Made by a program: the position numbers and the translations under genes
Source of the DNA: Candidatus Bathyarchaeota archaeon
GTDB taxonomy: Archaea > Thermoproteota > Bathyarchaeia > 40CM-2-53-6
Length of the DNA: 7,146 nt
Assembly: GCA_005888695.1 (NCBI GenBank)
Contig: VBBH01000304.1
Coordinates: 1 to 7,146, forward strand
Direction: 5' to 3'
Notes under the pieces: model-generated
What the model was told of the DNA's origin: nothing
The model's input: only the letters and a program-made list of their open reading frames with translations
The model's database searches: none
Shown here: in pieces, positions 6,132 through 7,146 of the stretch
Position numbering within the stretch: the first letter of the stretch is position 1
Layout of the letters: each line of letters starts with the position of its first letter

Positions 6132-6395
6132 CTAATCCTGGGCAGATACTACTTCTGGAAGACCTTCTTGGAGATTCGCGCTAGGATGGGTTTCGAGATA
6201 GGTTAGAACGAATACTAGAACGTCCTTGGCCTGAGCCACGGTAAGTGGTGACCCCTTGCTGACTTGGCTCAGTGCCTTGCTGATTCGTCTTGCAAGAATC
6301 AACTTGGGAGTTTCATTAAGTATCGATTCTAGCGCCGTTTCATTATCTCCTTCGGCCTTCCTGCGGGCCTGCCTACGGCCGGAGATGGGCCTCAC
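6132..6395 (-). CDS. Small helical hypothetical protein (87 aa)
   Basis: The start is GTG at 6395; TAA two codons upstream (6399-6401) rules out a longer form, and there is no ATG alternative nearby. The N-terminus is basic (RPISGRRQARRKAEG) and followed by predicted helices: ETALESILNETPKLILARRISKALSQV, a turn KGSPL, then TVAQAKDVLVFVLTYLETH. The pattern (basic tail, amphipathic helices, one short turn) fits a small DNA-binding or protein-binding helical bundle, but no family is recognised and no function is claimed. It is convergent with the zinc operon, with 12 bases between the stops. No obvious Shine-Dalgarno or TATA box was found upstream. Confidence 0.65.
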   Translation of the reverse strand: MRPISGRRQARRKAEGDNETALESILNETPKLILARRISKALSQVSKGSPLTVAQAKDVLVFVLTYLETHPSANLQEGLPEVVSAQD

Positions 6396-6628
6396 TGCTT
6401 ATCGGGAATCGTGCATCAATCGTAGAGCTTTCTCGTTTCTGATACCGGTCATGCTCCGCTCATGGGCACGCCTTCAGCAAAAGGGTCCAGCCCATTTCGC
6501 TTGATACCAGCGAGCACAAACCAGACTCAACCGAGAAGATAGCCCGCCCAGCTACTCAACCTCGAGGTGCGGGTCTATCTATACCGGCACTCGAATGTCT
6601 CGGTAATGGCTCTGAGGGAGCGCCAGTC
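6396..6628. other. Gene-free spacer between two minus-strand genes
   Basis: No frame in either strand looks coding; the plus-strand frame running to 6504 is a shadow of the 87-residue minus gene. The only structure seen is the inverted repeat at 6530-6604. If the minus-strand membrane gene and the 87-residue gene are co-transcribed, this stretch is their intercistronic RNA; otherwise it holds the promoter of the 87-residue gene, for which no clear TATA box is visible. Confidence 0.5.
6530..6604. ncRNA. Long imperfect inverted repeat; candidate structured RNA or 3'/5' UTR element
   Basis: The left arm ACCGAGA (6530-6536) pairs perfectly with TCTCGGT (6598-6604). Directly next to it AGATAGCCCGC (6537-6547) pairs with GCGGGTCTATCT (6569-6580), eleven pairs with a single extra T. 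The 21-base loop holds a 10-base self-complementary block, ACCTCGAGGT (6559-6568). A 17-base strand (6581-6597) bulges between the two right arms. The element lies in a gene-free stretch, 25 bases past the stop of the minus-strand membrane gene and 135 bases before the start of the next minus-strand gene. The orientation is unknown. It is not a tRNA: there are no D and T arms and the 7-bp outer stem runs straight on into the inner one. Confidence 0.5.
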
Positions 6629-6934
6629 TCATATCGGTTTTTGCAGAAAGCCAGCTATTTTTCCACCGACAAGCTTGACCAGAATCAAAAGCAAACCGTA
6701 TCCAATAGCTGCATAGAAGAGTGCATCGAGAGCGAATGCTGTCAAGTCATAATTGATTGCAGCAGGTGGGCAACCTAGGGCGAGACAGGCTGCCCCAAGT
6801 TGCTTCCAGAGCAATGGAAAACCTCCCCGATCGTAGCGCGACGCTGTCAAGCCCGACAACCACGCCATGAGAATAGCGACCAATGAAACAGCCACGAAAA
6901 GGAGCAACTTGAACAATCGTGTGCCTCTGGTCAA
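6629..6934 (-). CDS. Small membrane protein with two transmembrane segments (101 aa)
   Basis: Residues ~8-30 (LFKLLLFVAVSLVAI and on) and ~65-88 (FALDALFYAAIGYGLLLILV) are strongly hydrophobic and would span the membrane; the ends are basic (TRGTR; K87, K92), suggesting both termini are inside. The outer loop (~31-64) contains R-x-D-R-G-G-F-P and two cysteines (C50, C55) that could pair. A loop with GFP after the first helix and L-D before the second recalls a widespread group of small uncharacterised archaeal and bacterial membrane proteins; that link is from memory. The start is TTG at 6934, forced by TGA three codons upstream (6941-6943); GAGG about 11 bases before it may serve as ribosome binding site. 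A second TTG (6916) is an alternative start. Function unknown. Confidence 0.68.
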   Translation of the reverse strand: MTRGTRLFKLLLFVAVSLVAILMAWLSGLTASRYDRGGFPLLWKQLGAACLALGCPPAAINYDLTAFALDALFYAAIGYGLLLILVKLVGGKIAGFLQKPI

Positions 6935-7146
6935 TCTATGTCATGCCTCACTATCTTTACAACCAGTTCAAACCCTTAATGCTACGGGATAGAACGCAGC
7001 GTTCTGCAACAGGAACGGTGCAGCAGAAGACAAAGAGACTCAGATGCATTCGTAACCTCGATTACCAATGATTCTTGTAGAACGGAGACATTGCTACTAT
7101 GTAGTTTACTGGCCGATCAAGCGGGAATAAGCTCTTTTAGAAAATT
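6935..7146. other. Gene-free stretch to the window end
   Basis: Only very short frames are present (the longest, about 30 codons on the minus strand, lacks coding character). It holds the palindrome at 6991-7005 and an A/T-rich tract at the very end (CTCTTTTAGAAAATT) that could be part of a promoter for a gene beyond the window. Confidence 0.5.
6991..7005. promoter_or_regulatory. Perfect 7-1-7 palindrome, candidate operator upstream of the membrane-protein gene
   Basis: AGAACGC-A-GCGTTCT is a perfect 15-base palindrome ending 56 bases before the TTG start of the minus-strand membrane gene. Further GAAC half-sites follow at 7013-7016 and 7080-7083. The arrangement suits a dimeric transcription factor. 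It resembles but does not match the GAAC-N4-GTTC SOS box (the spacer is five here), and archaea lack LexA. No TATA box could be placed with confidence. Confidence 0.35.

Noticed and set aside
5451..6132. 10-base direct repeat GATCTACTCC at 5451 and 6123
   Set aside because: Ten-base matches are expected several times by chance in a window of this size; no flanking similarity or mobile-element context.
6256..6504. 82-residue plus-strand frame
   Set aside because: Shadow of the 87-residue minus-strand gene; its hydrophobic look comes from reading helical codons in reverse complement, and it continues into the gap without coding character.
6530..6604. tRNA gene suggested by a 7-base outer stem
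   Set aside because: No D arm, no T arm with TTCGANNC, no CCA or anticodon arrangement; the outer stem continues directly into an 11-pair stem on either strand.
1..7146. CRISPR array, insertion sequence or phage genes
   Set aside because: No regularly spaced identical repeats, no transposase, integrase or phage-like frames were seen; the only repeats are diverged protein-domain repeats.

Overview
The window looks archaeal, most likely a soil or terrestrial member of the Nitrososphaeria (Thaumarchaeota) or a related lineage. Three things point there: a very large, Thr/Ser/Gly-rich secreted protein built from roughly 95-residue Ig-like repeats and ending in a Hint-type (hedgehog/intein-like) module; an AN1-type zinc finger, a family of archaea and eukaryotes; and compact small genes with few clear Shine-Dalgarno sites. 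No ribosomal or taxonomic marker is present, so the assignment is inference from gene content.

Positions 1-5343 (+) hold one giant cell-surface gene, cut off at its 5' end by the window edge. In order it encodes a beta-sandwich module, an array of Ig-like repeats interrupted by a ~210-residue insert domain, a repeat fragment, a sialidase/BNR-like beta-propeller, another Ig-like domain, a Pro/Gly linker and a C-terminal Hint module. The gene is broken twice, near 3054-3139 and near 5077-5110. At both points the reading frame moves by +1 and domain sequence is missing (the front third of a repeat; the middle of the Hint module). It is therefore a decaying gene, or an assembly with two faulty joins, and not a single indel.

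Positions 5344-5515 are non-coding with two T-tracts. A possible small minus-strand gene lies at 5516-5755. Next comes a two-gene plus-strand operon joined by an ATGA overlap: a 57-residue AN1-like zinc finger (5767-5940), which is easily missed because it is so short, and a 60-residue zinc-ribbon protein (5937-6119). Its stop codon faces, across only 12 bases, the stop of a minus-strand gene for an 87-residue helical protein (6132-6395).

The stretch 6396-6628 has no gene but contains a long imperfect inverted repeat (6530-6604) that could fold into a structured RNA. A two-transmembrane-segment protein follows on the minus strand (6629-6934), with a perfect 7-1-7 palindrome (6991-7005) upstream of it. 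The rest, 7006-7146, has no supported gene.

The best candidates for something undescribed are the coupled pair of mini zinc proteins, the structured element at 6530-6604, and the propeller-Hint architecture of the surface protein with its twin frame breaks.
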